In this document: in pieces, positions 1 through 10,150 of the stretch
Layout: the number at the start of each line of letters is the position of its first letter
Position numbering within the stretch: the stretch's first letter is position 1
From: Zea mays
Lineage: Eukaryota; Streptophyta; Magnoliopsida; Poales; Poaceae
Reading direction: 5' to 3'
Assembly (NCBI RefSeq): GCF_902167145.1
Contig: NC_050100.1
Coordinates: forward strand, 194,425,439 to 194,489,438
Length of the DNA: 64,000 nt
Translations under genes and position numbers: made by a program
The notes under the pieces: model-generated
What the model was told of the DNA's origin: nothing
Databases searched by the model: none
Seen by the model: only the letters and a program-made list of their open reading frames with translations

Positions 1-1
1 T

Positions 2-2221
2 GAGTCTACTTCTTCCCAAAAGGACGAAGACAACGACTACAGGAAGACGGTCAATTCGAACTTTTCATTTGATTATTCTCGTATTTCACATAGTTCGAAT
101 TCGCATTTGCTTTCCATTCCTCTTGGCAAACCTCCACACTTCGATGGGGAGGACTACGGATTTTGGAGTCACAAAATGCGTAGTCACTTATTCTCTCTCC
201 ATCCAAGCATATGGGAGATTGTAGAGAGTGGAATGAAATTTGATAGCTCGAATAGCCCTATGCTTATAAATGAACAAATCCATAGAAATGCACAAGCTAC
301 TACTGTTCTCTTAGCATCTTTGTGCAGGGAAGAGTACAATAAGGTGAGTGGCTTGGACAATGCCAAGCAGATATGGGACACCCTCAAGATCTCTCACGAG
401 GGCAACGACGTCACCATGCTCACCAAGATGGAATTGGTGGAGGGCGAACTTGGAAGATTTGCTATGATAAGGGGGGAGGAGCCAACCCAAACATACAACC
501 GACTCAAGACCCTTGTCAACAGGATAAGGAGCTATGGAAGCACGCGATGGACGGACCACGACGTCGTCCGCCTAATGCTAAGGTCCTTTACCGTTCTTGA
601 TCCTCATCTCGTAAACAATATTCGTGAGAATCCCAGGTACACAACGATGACGCCCGAGGAGGTACTCGGAAAATTCGTAAGCGGGCGGATGATGATCAAG
701 GAGGCAAGATACGTCGACGACGCATTGAACGGTCCAATCCACGAGCCTCAACCCATTGCTCTCAAGGCAACGAGGAGCAAGGAGGCGCTACCAAGCAAGG
801 TGGCGCAAGTTGAGGCTGCCGGACTAAATAATGAGGAGATGGCCCTCATCATTAAGCGCTTCAAGACGGCGCTTAAAGGTCGCAAGGGACAGCCAAGCAA
901 GACCAAGACAAAGGAGAAGCGCTCGTGCTTCAAATGTGGTAAGATTGGTCATTTCATTGCTAACTGTCCCGATAATGAATGTGACCAGGAAAAGGGGAAC
1001 AAAAGGGAGAAGAAGAAGCATTACAAGAAGGCCAAGGGCGAGGCACATATCGGAAAGGAGTGGGATTCGGATTGCTCCTCCTCCGACTCCGACAATGAAG
1101 GACTCGCCGCCACCGCCTTCAACAAGTCATCCCTCTTCCCCAACGAGCGTCACACTTGCCTCATGGCAAGGGAGAAGAAAGTAAGCACTCATGATACTAA
1201 CACTTATGCTTCTTCAAGTGAGGATGAGTCTAGTGATGATGATGAGATAGATTACTCATGCTTATTCAAGGGATTAGATAGATCTAAAATTAATAAGATT
1301 AATGAATTGATTGATGCTTTGAATGACAAGAATAGATTACTAGAAAAACAAGAAGATCTTTTATATGAGGAGCATGATAAATTTGTTAGTGCACAAAATT
1401 CTCTTGCTCTAGAAATTAAAAGGAATGAAATGCTCTCTGGTAAATTATCTACTTGTCATGAAACCATCTCTACTTTACAAGGTGTTAACAATGATTTAAA
1501 TGCTAAATTAGAATTAGCAAATAAATCTAATTCTTGTGTAGAACATGTTATAATTTGTGCTAGGTGTAAAGATTTTGACATTGATGCTTGTAGTGAACAT
1601 CTAGTTTCAATTTCCAAACTTAATGATGAATTGGCTAGTCTTAATGCTCAACTTAAGACTAGCAAGAATGATTTCGATAAGCTAAAGTTTGCAAGGGATG
1701 CCTACACGATTGGTAGACACCCCTCAATTAAGGATGGACTTGGCTTCAAGAGGGAAGCCAAGAACTTAACAAGCCATAAGGCTCCCATCTCCGCCAAGGA
1801 GAAAGGGAAGGCCCCTATGGCAAGTAGTGCTAAAAAGAACCATGCTTTTATGTACCTTGATAAGAGACAAACTAGAAATCCTTATAGGAGTTACAATGCT
1901 TATGATGATTTTGATTCTCATGACATGTTTGCTTCTAGTTCTGTCTATGTGCATGATAGAAATATTGGTAGGAGAAATGTTGTTCATAATATGCCTAGGA
2001 TAAATGTTGTTAATGTTCCTAGGAAAGTAATGAATGAATCCTCTACAATTTATCATGCTTTAAATGCTTCCTTTGCAATTTGTAGAAAGGATAGAAAGGT
2101 GATTGCTAGGAAATTAGGGGCAAAATGCAAGGGAGATAAAACTTGCATTTGGGTCCCTATGACAATTGTGACTAACCTTGTAGGACCCAACAAGAGTTGG
2201 GTACCTAAGTCCCAAGCCTAA
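2..2221 (+). CDS. gag: gag of Sirevirus 1 (5'-partial)
   Basis: The frame is open from base 2, and no ATG near base 107 is needed: the in-frame sequence upstream aligns with the N-terminal region of the gag at 40556. It encodes the capsid/nucleocapsid protein of the virus-like particle. Visible parts: the conserved LGKPPHFDGEDY start of the copia gag domain (about 120-160), a CX2CX4HX4C zinc knuckle (926-967, CFKCGKIGHFIANC), an acidic Ser-rich stretch (about 1060-1260), and a long Lys/Glu/Leu-rich coiled-coil-like C-terminal half. It stops at TAA 2219-2221. Pol is in the next frame, so Gag is what an unspliced RNA would yield. No internal stop is seen. Confidence 0.9.
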   Translation, partial: ESTSSQKDEDNDYRKTVNSNFSFDYSRISHSSNSHLLSIPLGKPPHFDGEDYGFWSHKMRSHLFSLHPSIWEIVESGMKFDSSNSPMLINEQIHRNAQATTVLLASLCREEYNKVSGLDNAKQIWDTLKISHEGNDVTMLTKMELVEGELGRFAMIRGEEPTQTYNRLKTLVNRIRSYGSTRWTDHDVVRLMLRSFTVLDPHLVNNIRENPRYTTMTPEEVLGKFVSGRMMIKEARYVDDALNGPIHEPQPIALKATRSKEALPSKVAQVEAAGLNNEEMALIIKRFKTALKGRKGQPSKTKTKEKRSCFKCGKIGHFIANCPDNECDQEKGNKREKKKHYKKAKGEAHIGKEWDSDCSSSDSDNEGLAATAFNKSSLFPNERHTCLMAREKKVSTHDTNTYASSSEDESSDDDEIDYSCLFKGLDRSKINKINELIDALNDKNRLLEKQEDLLYEEHDKFVSAQNSLALEIKRNEMLSGKLSTCHETISTLQGVNNDLNAKLELANKSNSCVEHVIICARCKDFDIDACSEHLVSISKLNDELASLNAQLKTSKNDFDKLKFARDAYTIGRHPSIKDGLGFKREAKNLTSHKAPISAKEKGKAPMASSAKKNHAFMYLDKRQTRNPYRSYNAYDDFDSHDMFASSSVYVHDRNIGRRNVVHNMPRINVVNVPRKVMNESSTIYHALNASFAICRKDRKVIARKLGAKCKGDKTCIWVPMTIVTNLVGPNKSWVPKSQA

Positions 2222-2234
2222 ATTTGCCTTGCAG
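2099..2234 (+). other. putative gag-pol intron, Sirevirus 1 (136 nt)
   Basis: Starts AAG|GTGATT in phase 0 of gag and ends TTGCCTTGCAG|GTT in phase 0 of pol. It contains the gag stop, which lies inside CTAAA about 14 nt before the AG. Removing 136 nt joins the frames. The same interval and length occur at 17648-17783 and 43127-43262. Splicing is inferred, not shown. Confidence 0.5.
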
Positions 2235-5200
2235 GTTTATGCATCCGGGGGTTCAAGCTAGATTATCGACAGCGGATGCACAAACCATATGACGGGGGAG
2301 AAGAAGATGTTCACCTCCTACGTCAAGAATAAGGATTCCCAAGATTCAATTATATTCGGTGATGGGAATCAAGGCAAGGTAAAAGGGTTAGGTAAAATTG
2401 CAATTTCTAATGAGCACTCTATCTCTAACGTGTTTTTAGTAGAGTCTCTTGGATATAATTTGCTATCGGTTAGTCAATTATGCAATATGGGATATAACTG
2501 TCTATTTACAAATGTAGATGTGTCTGTCTTTAGAAGAAGTGATGGTTCACTAGCTTTTAAGGGTGTATTAGACGACAAACTTTATTTAGTTGATTTTGCA
2601 AAAGAAGAGGCCGGTCTAGATGCATGCTTAATAGCTAAGACTAGCATGGGCTGGTTGTGGCATCGCCGCTTAGCACATGTGGGGATGAAGAACCTTCACA
2701 AGCTTCTAAAGGGAGAACACGTGATAGGTTTGACTAACGTGCAATTCGAAAAAGATAGACCTTGTGCAGCTTGTCAAGCAGGTAAACAAGTGGGAGGAGC
2801 ACATCACAGCAAGAATGTGATGACCACCTCAAGACCTCTGGAGCTGCTGCATATGGACCTCTTCGGACCCATCGCCTATCTAAGCATAGGAGGAAGTAAG
2901 TATGGTTTAGTTATTGTTGATGACTTTTCCCGCTTCACTTGGGTGTTCTTTTTGCAGGATAAGTCTGAAACCCAAGGGACCCTCAAGCGCTTCCTCAGGA
3001 GAGCTCAAAATGAGTTTGAGCTCAAGGTGAAGAAGATAAGGAGCGACAACGGGTCCGAGTTCAAGAACCTTCAAGTGGAGGAGTTCCTTGAGGAGGAAGG
3101 GATCAAGCACGAGTTCTCCGCTCCCTACACACCACAGCAAAATGGTGTGGTAGAGAGGAAGAACAGGACGCTAATCGATATGGCAAGGACGATGCTTGGA
3201 GAATTCAAGACCCCCGAGCGTTTTTGGTCGGAAGCCGTAAACACGGCTTGCCACACCATCAACAGGGTCTACCTTCATCGCCTCCTCAATAAGACTTCGT
3301 ATGAGCTACTAACCGGTAACAAACCCAATGTATCTTACTTTCGTGTATTTGGGAGCAGGTGCTACATTCTAGTGAAGAAGGGTAGAAATTCTAAATTTGC
3401 TCCCAAAGCTGTAGAAGGGTTTTTGTTAGGTTATGACTCAAATACAAAGGCGTATAGAGTCTTCAACAAATCATCGGGTTTGGTTGAAGTCTCTAGCGAC
3501 GTTGTATTTGATGAGACTAATGGCTCTCCAAGAGAGCAAGTTGTTGATTGTGATGATGTAGATGAAGAAGATGTTCCGACGGCCGCTATACGAACCATGG
3601 CGATTGGAGAAGTGCGGCCACAGGAACAAGATGAACGAGATCAACCTTCTTCCTCAACAACGGTGCATCCCCCAACTCAAGACGATGAACAGGTTCATCA
3701 AAAGGAGGCATGTGATCAAGGGGGAGCACAAGATGATCACGTGATGGAGGAAGAAGCGCAACCGGCACCTCCAATCCAAGTTCGAGCGGTGATTCAAAGG
3801 GATCATCCCGTCGACCAAATTTTGGGTGACATTAGCAAGGGAGTAACTACTCGATCTCGATTAGTTAATTTTTGTGAGCATTACTCCTTTGTCTCTTCTA
3901 TTGAGCCTTTCAGGGTAGAGGAGGCCTTGCTAGATCCGGATTGGGTATTGGCCATGCAGGAGGAACTCAACAACTTCAAGCGAAATGAAGTTTGGACGCT
4001 GGTGCCTCGTCCTAAGCAAAATGTTGTGGGAACCAAGTGGGTGTTCCGCAACAAACAAGACGAGCACGGAGTGGTGACGAGGAACAAGGCTCGACTTGTG
4101 GCAAAAGGTTATGCCCAAGTTGCAGGTTTGGACTTTGAGGAGACTTTTGCTCCTGTGGCTAGGCTAGAATCAATTCGTATCTTGCTAGCATATGCCGCTC
4201 ACCATTCTTTCAGGTTGTACCAAATGGATGTGAAGAGCGCTTTCCTCAACGGGCCAATCAAGGAGGAGGTGTACGTGGAGCAACCCCCTGGCTTCGAGGA
4301 TGAACGGTACCCCGACCATGTGTGTAAGCTCTCTAAGGCGCTCTATGGACTTAAGCAAGCCCCAAGAGCATTGTATGAATGCCTTAGAGACTTCTTAATT
4401 GCTAATGCTTTCAAGGTTGGGAAAGCCGATCCAACTCTTTTTACTAAGACTTGTGATGGAGATTTGTTTGTGTGCCAAATTTATGTCGATGACATAATAT
4501 TTGGCTCTACTAATAAAAAGTCTTGTGAAGAGTTTAGCAGGGTGATGACGCAGAAATTCGAGATGTCAATGATGGGCGAGTTGAACTACTTCCTTGGGTT
4601 CCAAGTGAAGCAACTCAAGGATGGCACCTTCATCTCTCAAACGAAGTACACGCAAGACTTGCTAAAGCGGTTTGGGATGAAGGACGCCAAACCCGCAAAG
4701 ACTCCGATGGGAACCGACGGACACACCGACCTCAACAAAGGAGGTAAGTCCGTTGATCAAAAAGCATACCGGTCAATGATAGGATCGTTACTTTACTTAT
4801 GTGCTAGTAGACCGGATATTATGCTTAGCGTATGCATGTGTGCTAGATTTCAATCCGATCCTAAGGAGTGTCACTTAGTGGCGGTGAAGCGAATCCTTAG
4901 ATATTTAGTTGCTACACCCTGTTTCGGGATCTGGTATCCAAAAGGGTCTACCTTTGACTTAATCGGATATTCAGATTCCGACTATGCTGGATGTAAGGTC
5001 GATAGGAAGAGTACATCGGGGACGTGCCAATTCTTAGGAAGGTCCCTGGTGTCATGGAATTCTAAGAAACAAACCTCCGTTGCCCTATCCACCGCTGAGG
5101 CCGAGTATGTTGCCGCAGGACAGTGTTGCGCGCAACTACTTTGGATGAGGCAAACCCTCAAGGACTTTGGCTACAATTTGAGCAAAGTCCCACTCCTATG

Positions 5201-5435
5201 TGATAATGAGAGTGCTATCCGCATGGCGGAAAATCCTGTTGAACACAGCCGCACAAAGCACATAGACATCCGGCATCACTTTTTGAGAGACCACCAGCAA
5301 AAGGGAGATATCGAAGTGTTTCATGTTAGCACCGAGAACCAGCTAGCCGATATTTTTACCAAGCCTCTAGATGAGAAGACCTTTTGCAGGCTGCGTAGTG
5401 AGCTAAATGTCTTAGATTCGCGGAACCTGGATTGA
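2235..5435 (+). pseudogene. pol: pol of Sirevirus 1 (PR-INT-RT-RNH), one nonsense codon
   Basis: The frame begins at GTTTATGCATCC after the CAG acceptor-like site. The aspartic protease motif (IIDSGCTNH, 2262-2288) lies before the first ATG (2289), so that ATG cannot be the true start. TAG at 2259-2261 replaces the TGG (Trp) present in the other two copies and would stop translation just before the protease site. Downstream all is open: integrase HHCC zinc finger (HRRLAH...CAAC), D-D-E core ([18 protein letters not shown]), RT with YVDDIIFGS near 4480-4506, and RNase H ([21 protein letters not shown]). RT also has Trp to Leu at 4371-4373 (QAPRALY; QAPRAWY in element 3). Ends TGA 5433-5435. 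Confidence 0.9.
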
Positions 5436-6222
5436 TTTATAGCATACATGTGTATATGCCTTTGATCATGTTCCTTCTGCATTTTGTTGCTTAATAATGG
5501 TGCTCAAGTTGTACAAACACTCCCTGGACCTCACAAGTCCGTTGCAAAGTGATGCACATGTTTAAGGGGAGATGTGTTACAACTTGACCCTTTGAGACTA
5601 ACCATATGCTTGAGATTGCTTGATTTAGTCTCAAAGGAGAATTGAAAGGGAAAAGGTGGACTTGGACCATGAAAGACTTCCACTGCACTCCGATGAGAGG
5701 GTAACTTATTCCAAGTTCATCTCATGAACTCTTATTGCCATTTGCTCTTAATTGAAGATTTTGGTGAGGCAATGGGGTTATAGGGCCAAGATTGATCCCG
5801 TTTTGGTGTTTGATGCCAAAGGGGGAGAAAATAAAGGCCAAAGCAATAAATGGATCAGCTACCACTTGAGAGATTTGAAAATAGTAGAGTAGAGCTTTTG
5901 GTTTGTCAAAACTCTTTTATTGTCTCTTTTGTCAAAAGTTGGCTTCTTGTGGGGAGAAGTGTTGATTATGGGAAATAGGGGGAGTTTTTGAAATCTTTGA
6001 TCAATCTCTTTTGAAATGATTCTCTTTATGCTTAAACATGTGTGTTTGACTTAGAGATAGAGATTTGAATTTGATTTGCAAAAACAAACCAAGTGGTGGC
6101 AAAGGATGATCCATATATGCCAAAATTGAATCAAAATAAATTTGAGTTTTATTTGAAGTGATTTTGCACTTGTTCTAGTTACTTTATGTTGTGTTGGCAT
6201 AAATCACCAAAAAGGGGGAGAT
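5436..6222 (+). other. non-coding 3' internal region of Sirevirus 1
   Basis: No coding frame. It contains several scattered polypurine runs (GGGGAGATG near 5566, AAGGGGGAGAAAAT near 5819, GGGGGAG near 5988) ahead of the terminal polypurine tract. Repeated PPT-like motifs in this position are, as I recall, characteristic of Sireviruses. Confidence 0.75.
6209..6221 (+). other. polypurine tract, Sirevirus 1
   Basis: AAAAAGGGGGAGA lies immediately upstream of the LTR start and would prime plus-strand DNA synthesis. Confidence 0.85.
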
Positions 6223-6477
6223 TGAAAGGGAAATGTGCCCTTGGGCCATTTTTCTAAGTATTTTGGTGATTGAGTGCAAACACAAGTGCTTAAATGTGAA
6301 TTTATGCCCATGGATGAACAAAGTGCAAATCACGAGTAAAGGTACGTTTCTAAGCCTTAGTACATTGGTTTTGTGTACTAATATACTTGTCTAAGTGTTA
6401 GAAACAGAAAGAAGAAGAAAAGAAAAGAGGTGCAAAAGACTTGGCTGCGTACAGCCAAGACTCAGCTCAGTCTGGCA

Positions 6478-6828
6478 CACCGGACTGTCCGGTGGTGCAC
6501 CGGACAGTGTCCGGTGCGCCAGGCTGACTCGGCGTGTAGAGGCCGCTCTCGGGAATTCGCCGATGGTGTACGGCTATAATTCACCGGACTGTCCGGTGTG
6601 CACCGGACTGTCCGGTGAGCCAACGGTCGGCCGGGCCAACGGTCGGCCGCGCGATCTGCGCGGGACACGTGGCCGAGCCAACGGTCGAAAGGGGGCACCG
6701 GACTGTCCGGTGTGCACCGGACATGTCCGGTGCGCCAACAGCTCCTAGATCTGCAACGGTCGGCTGCGCCGTTTAAGGAAGGAAATCGGGCACCGGACAG
6801 TGTCCGGTGTGCACCGGACTGTCCGGTG
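6478..6828. repeat. palindrome array in LTR (CACCGGAC-n-GTCCGGTG)
   Basis: At least seven copies of two inverted half-sites separated by T (17-mer), AT (18-mer) or AGT (19-mer). They lie upstream of the TATA box, in the region that should act as enhancer/promoter. The same array is in every Sirevirus LTR of the window (e.g. 13898-14406, 39376-39889, 47534-47969). Confidence 0.9.
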
Positions 6829-6895
6829 CACCCGACGACAGAAGGCAAGATTGGCCTCCCAGATTTGCTCTCAACGGCTCCTAGCTGCCTTGGGG

Positions 6896-6904
6896 CTATA
6901 AAAG
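6896..6904 (+). promoter_or_regulatory. LTR TATA box, Sirevirus 1
   Basis: CTATAAAAG after GGGG. Equivalent TATAAAT boxes lie at 14457-14463, 21022-21028, 37851-37857, 39937-39943 and 48019-48025 in the other Sirevirus LTRs. Confidence 0.8.
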
Positions 6905-7483
6905 GGTCCCCTAGGCGCATGGAGAAGAAAACCAAGCAACCTTAGAGCATTCTTGATCATCCACACTCAGTCTTTGCGCATTCGTTTGTCATTCTCAGTG
7001 ATTCGAGCTCCGTTCTAGTGAGAACTTTGAGATAGTCTTTTGAGCTCGTTTCTTGGCCGTGTGTGTGCGCATTTTGCTGTGGATTTGTGTGTGTTGCTTC
7101 CCTCCCTTACTTCGTATTTCTTTGTGAATCTCAAGTGTAAGGGCGAGAGGCTCCAAGTTGTGGAGATTCCTCGCAAACGGGATATTGAAAGACAAAGCAA
7201 AACACCGTGGTATTCAAGTTGGTCTTTGGACCACTTGAGAGGGGTTGATTGCAACCCTCGTCCGTTGGGACGCCACAACGTGGAGTAGGCAAGCGTTGGT
7301 CTTGGCCGAACCACGGGATAAACCACTGTGTCCTCTCTGTGTTTGATCTCATGTGGTATTGTGTTTTGTTGAGACTCCTCTCTAGCCACTTGGCGACTAT
7401 TGTGCTAACACTTAACAAGTTTTTATGGCTATAAGTTTAAGTTTCACAGGATCACCTATTCACCCCCCCTCTAGGTGCTCGCA

Positions 7484-7563
7484 AGTTTATCACTTAGACC
7501 ATTTGTGTTGGCACTTAATCACCAAAATACTTAGAAATGGCCCAAGGGCACATTTCCCTTTCA
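7484..7563 (-). repeat. inverted fragment of a Sirevirus LTR start
   Basis: Read on the minus strand from 7563 it starts TGAAAGGGAAATGTGCCC and follows the start of the 3' LTR (6223 onward) for about 70 bp. Element 1 most likely inserted into an older, oppositely oriented LTR whose remainder lies left of the window. Confidence 0.8.
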
Positions 7564-8727
7564 CCTACACCTTCCACCACACTATTACATTTGACCTAGT
7601 AGCTCGGACTGGTCCCCAAAGGTCTGGACCTCATCTAAATTTAAGGGCTGGTTCCTGAAACTCTGCTTGACGAGGTTCAGTCACATGATTTGATAGATTG
7701 AGCACAACAAAGTATGGATCACGGGTGTACGCTACTAAGCGTTGGCCTTGAACCATATCCAGGGCTGACCTCTAGTTTGAAGGTAGCCTCAGACATTCGA
7801 GACTACCTCCTAGAGAGCCAATGTACCAGGGGGGCAGTAGAGGTGAAATCTTGCCTTTTTGACAGGCAGCATTTACACGAGATCTAGTCCGGTGGGGTTT
7901 GTCCCCATAAACCCACCCTACTAGTGTGTGCCGCGCAACTCAAGTGTGCTAACTCTGAAAGAAGTTATTTGCTCCTAGTTTTGTCTTTGCAGCAGTGGCA
8001 AAGCACCATTAGGTGAACTTGGAGTAAAGCACTATTGTGGCCCCACCTATAGGTTCTCCACCTCACCCGAGGTGGGCTCGGGGGCCTCTATCGGTACCCC
8101 AAAATTGGGGTAACCACTCCCACCAGGTTAGGGTGGGAATTGTGAGGCTATCCGTAGCCACGAGGTGACGGGCAGTCTACCTCAACTTAGTGTTTGGGCC
8201 CGTCCGACGAGGCCACCGACTGGTGGGCCGATGTCACCATGGGTCATGTCGATAGAATTGCTTGACAACTACAGCCTGGGGCCAGACCCCCATGGAACGG
8301 TCCCAGACCTCTATGTGTGTGTGTGTGCATGTGCGCACATGTGTGTTAGAATTGAGAGACATCCTAATCGGCATGGTCACCTCTCTTTTTTCTATGGTGA
8401 GGGGCACCCAAGATGTTGGTGCCTTTCTTCTTGCTGCATGTGTGGAGATAGCATACTAGCATCATCCCTGCACTTGTGAATAGTATGGAGGCATTGTTGT
8501 AGGGTTGGTTAGTAATGAATGTAAGGAGCACGGGTGAATGTGTTGATTCTAGTGTTTCGCGAGGACATATGACTACTTACAATATATTGTTGTGCTCTTC
8601 TTCCACTATGTTGCACATCTAGTGCTAACGACCCATTATTCTCCACTCACATGTTATCTTGCTTGAACATGTAGATATGCTAGTGCATACCATACCCATT
8701 TTCCTATAGTGGTACCAGATTCATGTT
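7564..8727. other. intergenic, degenerate repeat remnants
   Basis: No coding frame that I can support. GC-richer text such as CGGTACCCCAAAATTGGGG and GGTGGGCTCGGGGGCCTC (about 8060-8110) resembles decayed gypsy LTR sequence. A (GT)n-like run lies at about 8314-8346. Confidence 0.5.
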
Positions 8728-8846
8728 GGTGGAAGGGGTTAAATGTAAAATAGCTACTAGGTTTCACGTGGAAGGGAATGAGTTAAATGTAGAATAGCTA
8801 CTAGGTTTTAGGTGGAAGGGGTTAAGTATAAAATAGCAGTCACCGT
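8728..8846. repeat. three tandem copies of a ~43-bp unit
   Basis: The unit reads GGTGGAAGGGGTTAAATGTA then AAATAGCTACTAGGTTT. Copies begin near 8728, 8770 and 8813 and differ by a few bases. Confidence 0.75.
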
Positions 8847-9109
8847 TGGATCTTGATTTGATGCACTAGGTCACTTGATTGCATGGTTGCACCAACATAT
8901 CAGATCACACAGTATATGTTCCCACTACAATTACTTCCTCTATTCTTTTTACATGTCGTATCAGCTTTGTCCTAAATCAAACAATTGTAGTTTTGGCCAC
9001 TGATTTAAAAAATAGATATGCTTATGGCATAATATTTATTTTTTAGATTTAGTATGAGAAATACATGTATAATATATAATTCATATGTTATCGAACCAGA
9101 AACTATACA
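8847..9109. other. AT-rich intergenic, possible Stowaway-type MITE end
   Basis: TTACTTCCTCTATTCTTTTT at about 8931 resembles the CTCCCTCCGTTC-type terminus of grass Stowaway MITEs. I could not find a convincing partner end. Confidence 0.3.
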
Positions 9110-9288
9110 AGTCTTATGAATTTGATGGTCAGAACACAAGATGCGCTAAAAAGATGTCGGTCGCTAAATCCTTTAGCGACGGCACTTACCGCGACCATCT
9201 TTATAGGTCTTTAGCGACCAACCGTAGGTCGCTGAAGACACCTTTAGCAACCAACCGTAAGTCGTTGTAAATGAACCGTCGTGTAGTG
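9110..9288 (-). mobile_element. CACTA transposon end fragment
   Basis: On the minus strand the sequence starts CACTACACGACGGTTC at 9288 and continues with subterminal repeats of TTAGCGACC / GGTCGCTAA in both orientations. This is the structure of En/Spm-type CACTA ends. No matching opposite end was found nearby, so this is a truncated or very short copy. Confidence 0.65.
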
Positions 9289-10150
9289 TTCTCCAACACA
9301 TGCACCCTCACCTAGATTGGCAAATTCTCGAGATTGATAAGTCACCACATATGTCCCGCCGTTGATGGGAACATTTTCTACCAATAAAAACACAATGCCG
9401 TTAAAATCATGGAATATGCTCTGTGAGCATCGGACTCATGAACTGAGATGCTATTAAGACTCTTGTAACCACTAAACTATAAACCCTTTCATGATAATAC
9501 ATTTATTTGATATTGAAAATAATAATATATATACTTTTCAGTGAACTTGGTTGAAATTATATAAGTTTGATGTAGTATATAAAAAAATAAAATGAGTTAA
9601 ATTTTGAAATGAAGGAAAAATGTAAGGCCCTATGTAGGGTCTCTTGTGTCATTTACACCTGGACGGTGGACCCATATCTAATCCCGGATGCCATTTCCAA
9701 TATTTTTCACGCTCGGTTGGCAATATGCCAATATCAAGCAAATTTTCGCTCTGTTTCACTTTATGAAAAGCGTGAGTAGATGTTGCATGGTTCATGGTTG
9801 CGCTGCACAAGCCAATTCACATGTTTATTAAAACGAGCCAAACTCAAATCATAGAGCTGCAAGCAGATAGATGGTCGGGCGTGATGTGTCAGGGACGCGT
9901 GATCCAAGGAAACACCCCGCTGCAGAATGTAGATGCAGGCGGCACGCAGGAGCAGGATGGGGACACACGTACTGCAGTCAGAAATGCGTGCCCGGCACGG
10001 GCATCCGTCCAGCGCTAGCGACACCGTGTGTGTGTGTGTGTGTGTGGGAAGGGGGGGCGCAAAGCAACAGAGGAGGCCCGGAGCCGGAGGGGGGCCGCGC
10101 ACGGCAGGCGCAGGGTGCAATCAATGAACGGGCACCGCCGCCCACACCGG
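9289..10150. other. intergenic, (GT)n microsatellite
   Basis: No gene supported. A (GT)n run lies at 10026-10047. Short frames here have no recognisable domain. Confidence 0.6.

Larger units (their letters stand above)
1..7483 (+). mobile_element. Sirevirus 1 (Opie/Ji-type Ty1/Copia), 5' end outside window
   Basis: Order seen: gag, pol (protease, integrase, RT, RNase H), a non-coding stretch with polypurine motifs, then a 3' LTR. Integrase before RT is the Ty1/Copia order. The LTR starts TGAAAGGGAAATGTGCCC and contains many CACCGGACTGTCCGGTG palindromes, the hallmark of maize Opie/Ji LTRs. No env-like frame lies between pol and the LTR. The 5' LTR, primer-binding site and gag start are left of the window, so its target duplication cannot be tested. 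Pol carries a premature stop, so this copy is not autonomous. The LTR start differs from elements 2 and 3 (TGAAAGGGAATTAGGC), which indicates a different subfamily. Confidence 0.93.
6223..7483 (+). repeat. 3' LTR of Sirevirus 1
   Basis: Starts TGAAAGGGAAATGTG after the polypurine tract and ends CTCTAGGTGCTCGCA, following the CACCCCCCCTCTAGG motif seen at every LTR 3' end in the window. A TATA box (CTATAAAAG, 6896-6904) follows the palindrome array. A further 80 bp (7484-7563) is an inverted copy of the LTR start and is listed separately. Confidence 0.88.

Noticed and set aside
2289..2291. ATG 2289 (and 17838, 43317) as pol start
   Set aside because: The protease active-site Asp-Ser-Gly is encoded upstream of it, so a protein starting here would lack the protease site.
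6478..6828. CRISPR-like array
   Set aside because: The repeats are palindromes of varying spacing within an LTR of a plant retrotransposon; there is no spacer structure.
6462..6935. Minus-strand 157-residue frame over the Sirevirus LTR, and similar frames at 14215-14481, 20689-21096 and 39679-39984
   Set aside because: GC-rich palindromes are open on both strands; these are LTR sequences without independent support.
8923..9288. 8923-9288 as a complete 366-bp CACTA element
   Set aside because: CACTACA at 8923 matches for only seven bases, and the flanking trinucleotides TCC and TTC do not match.
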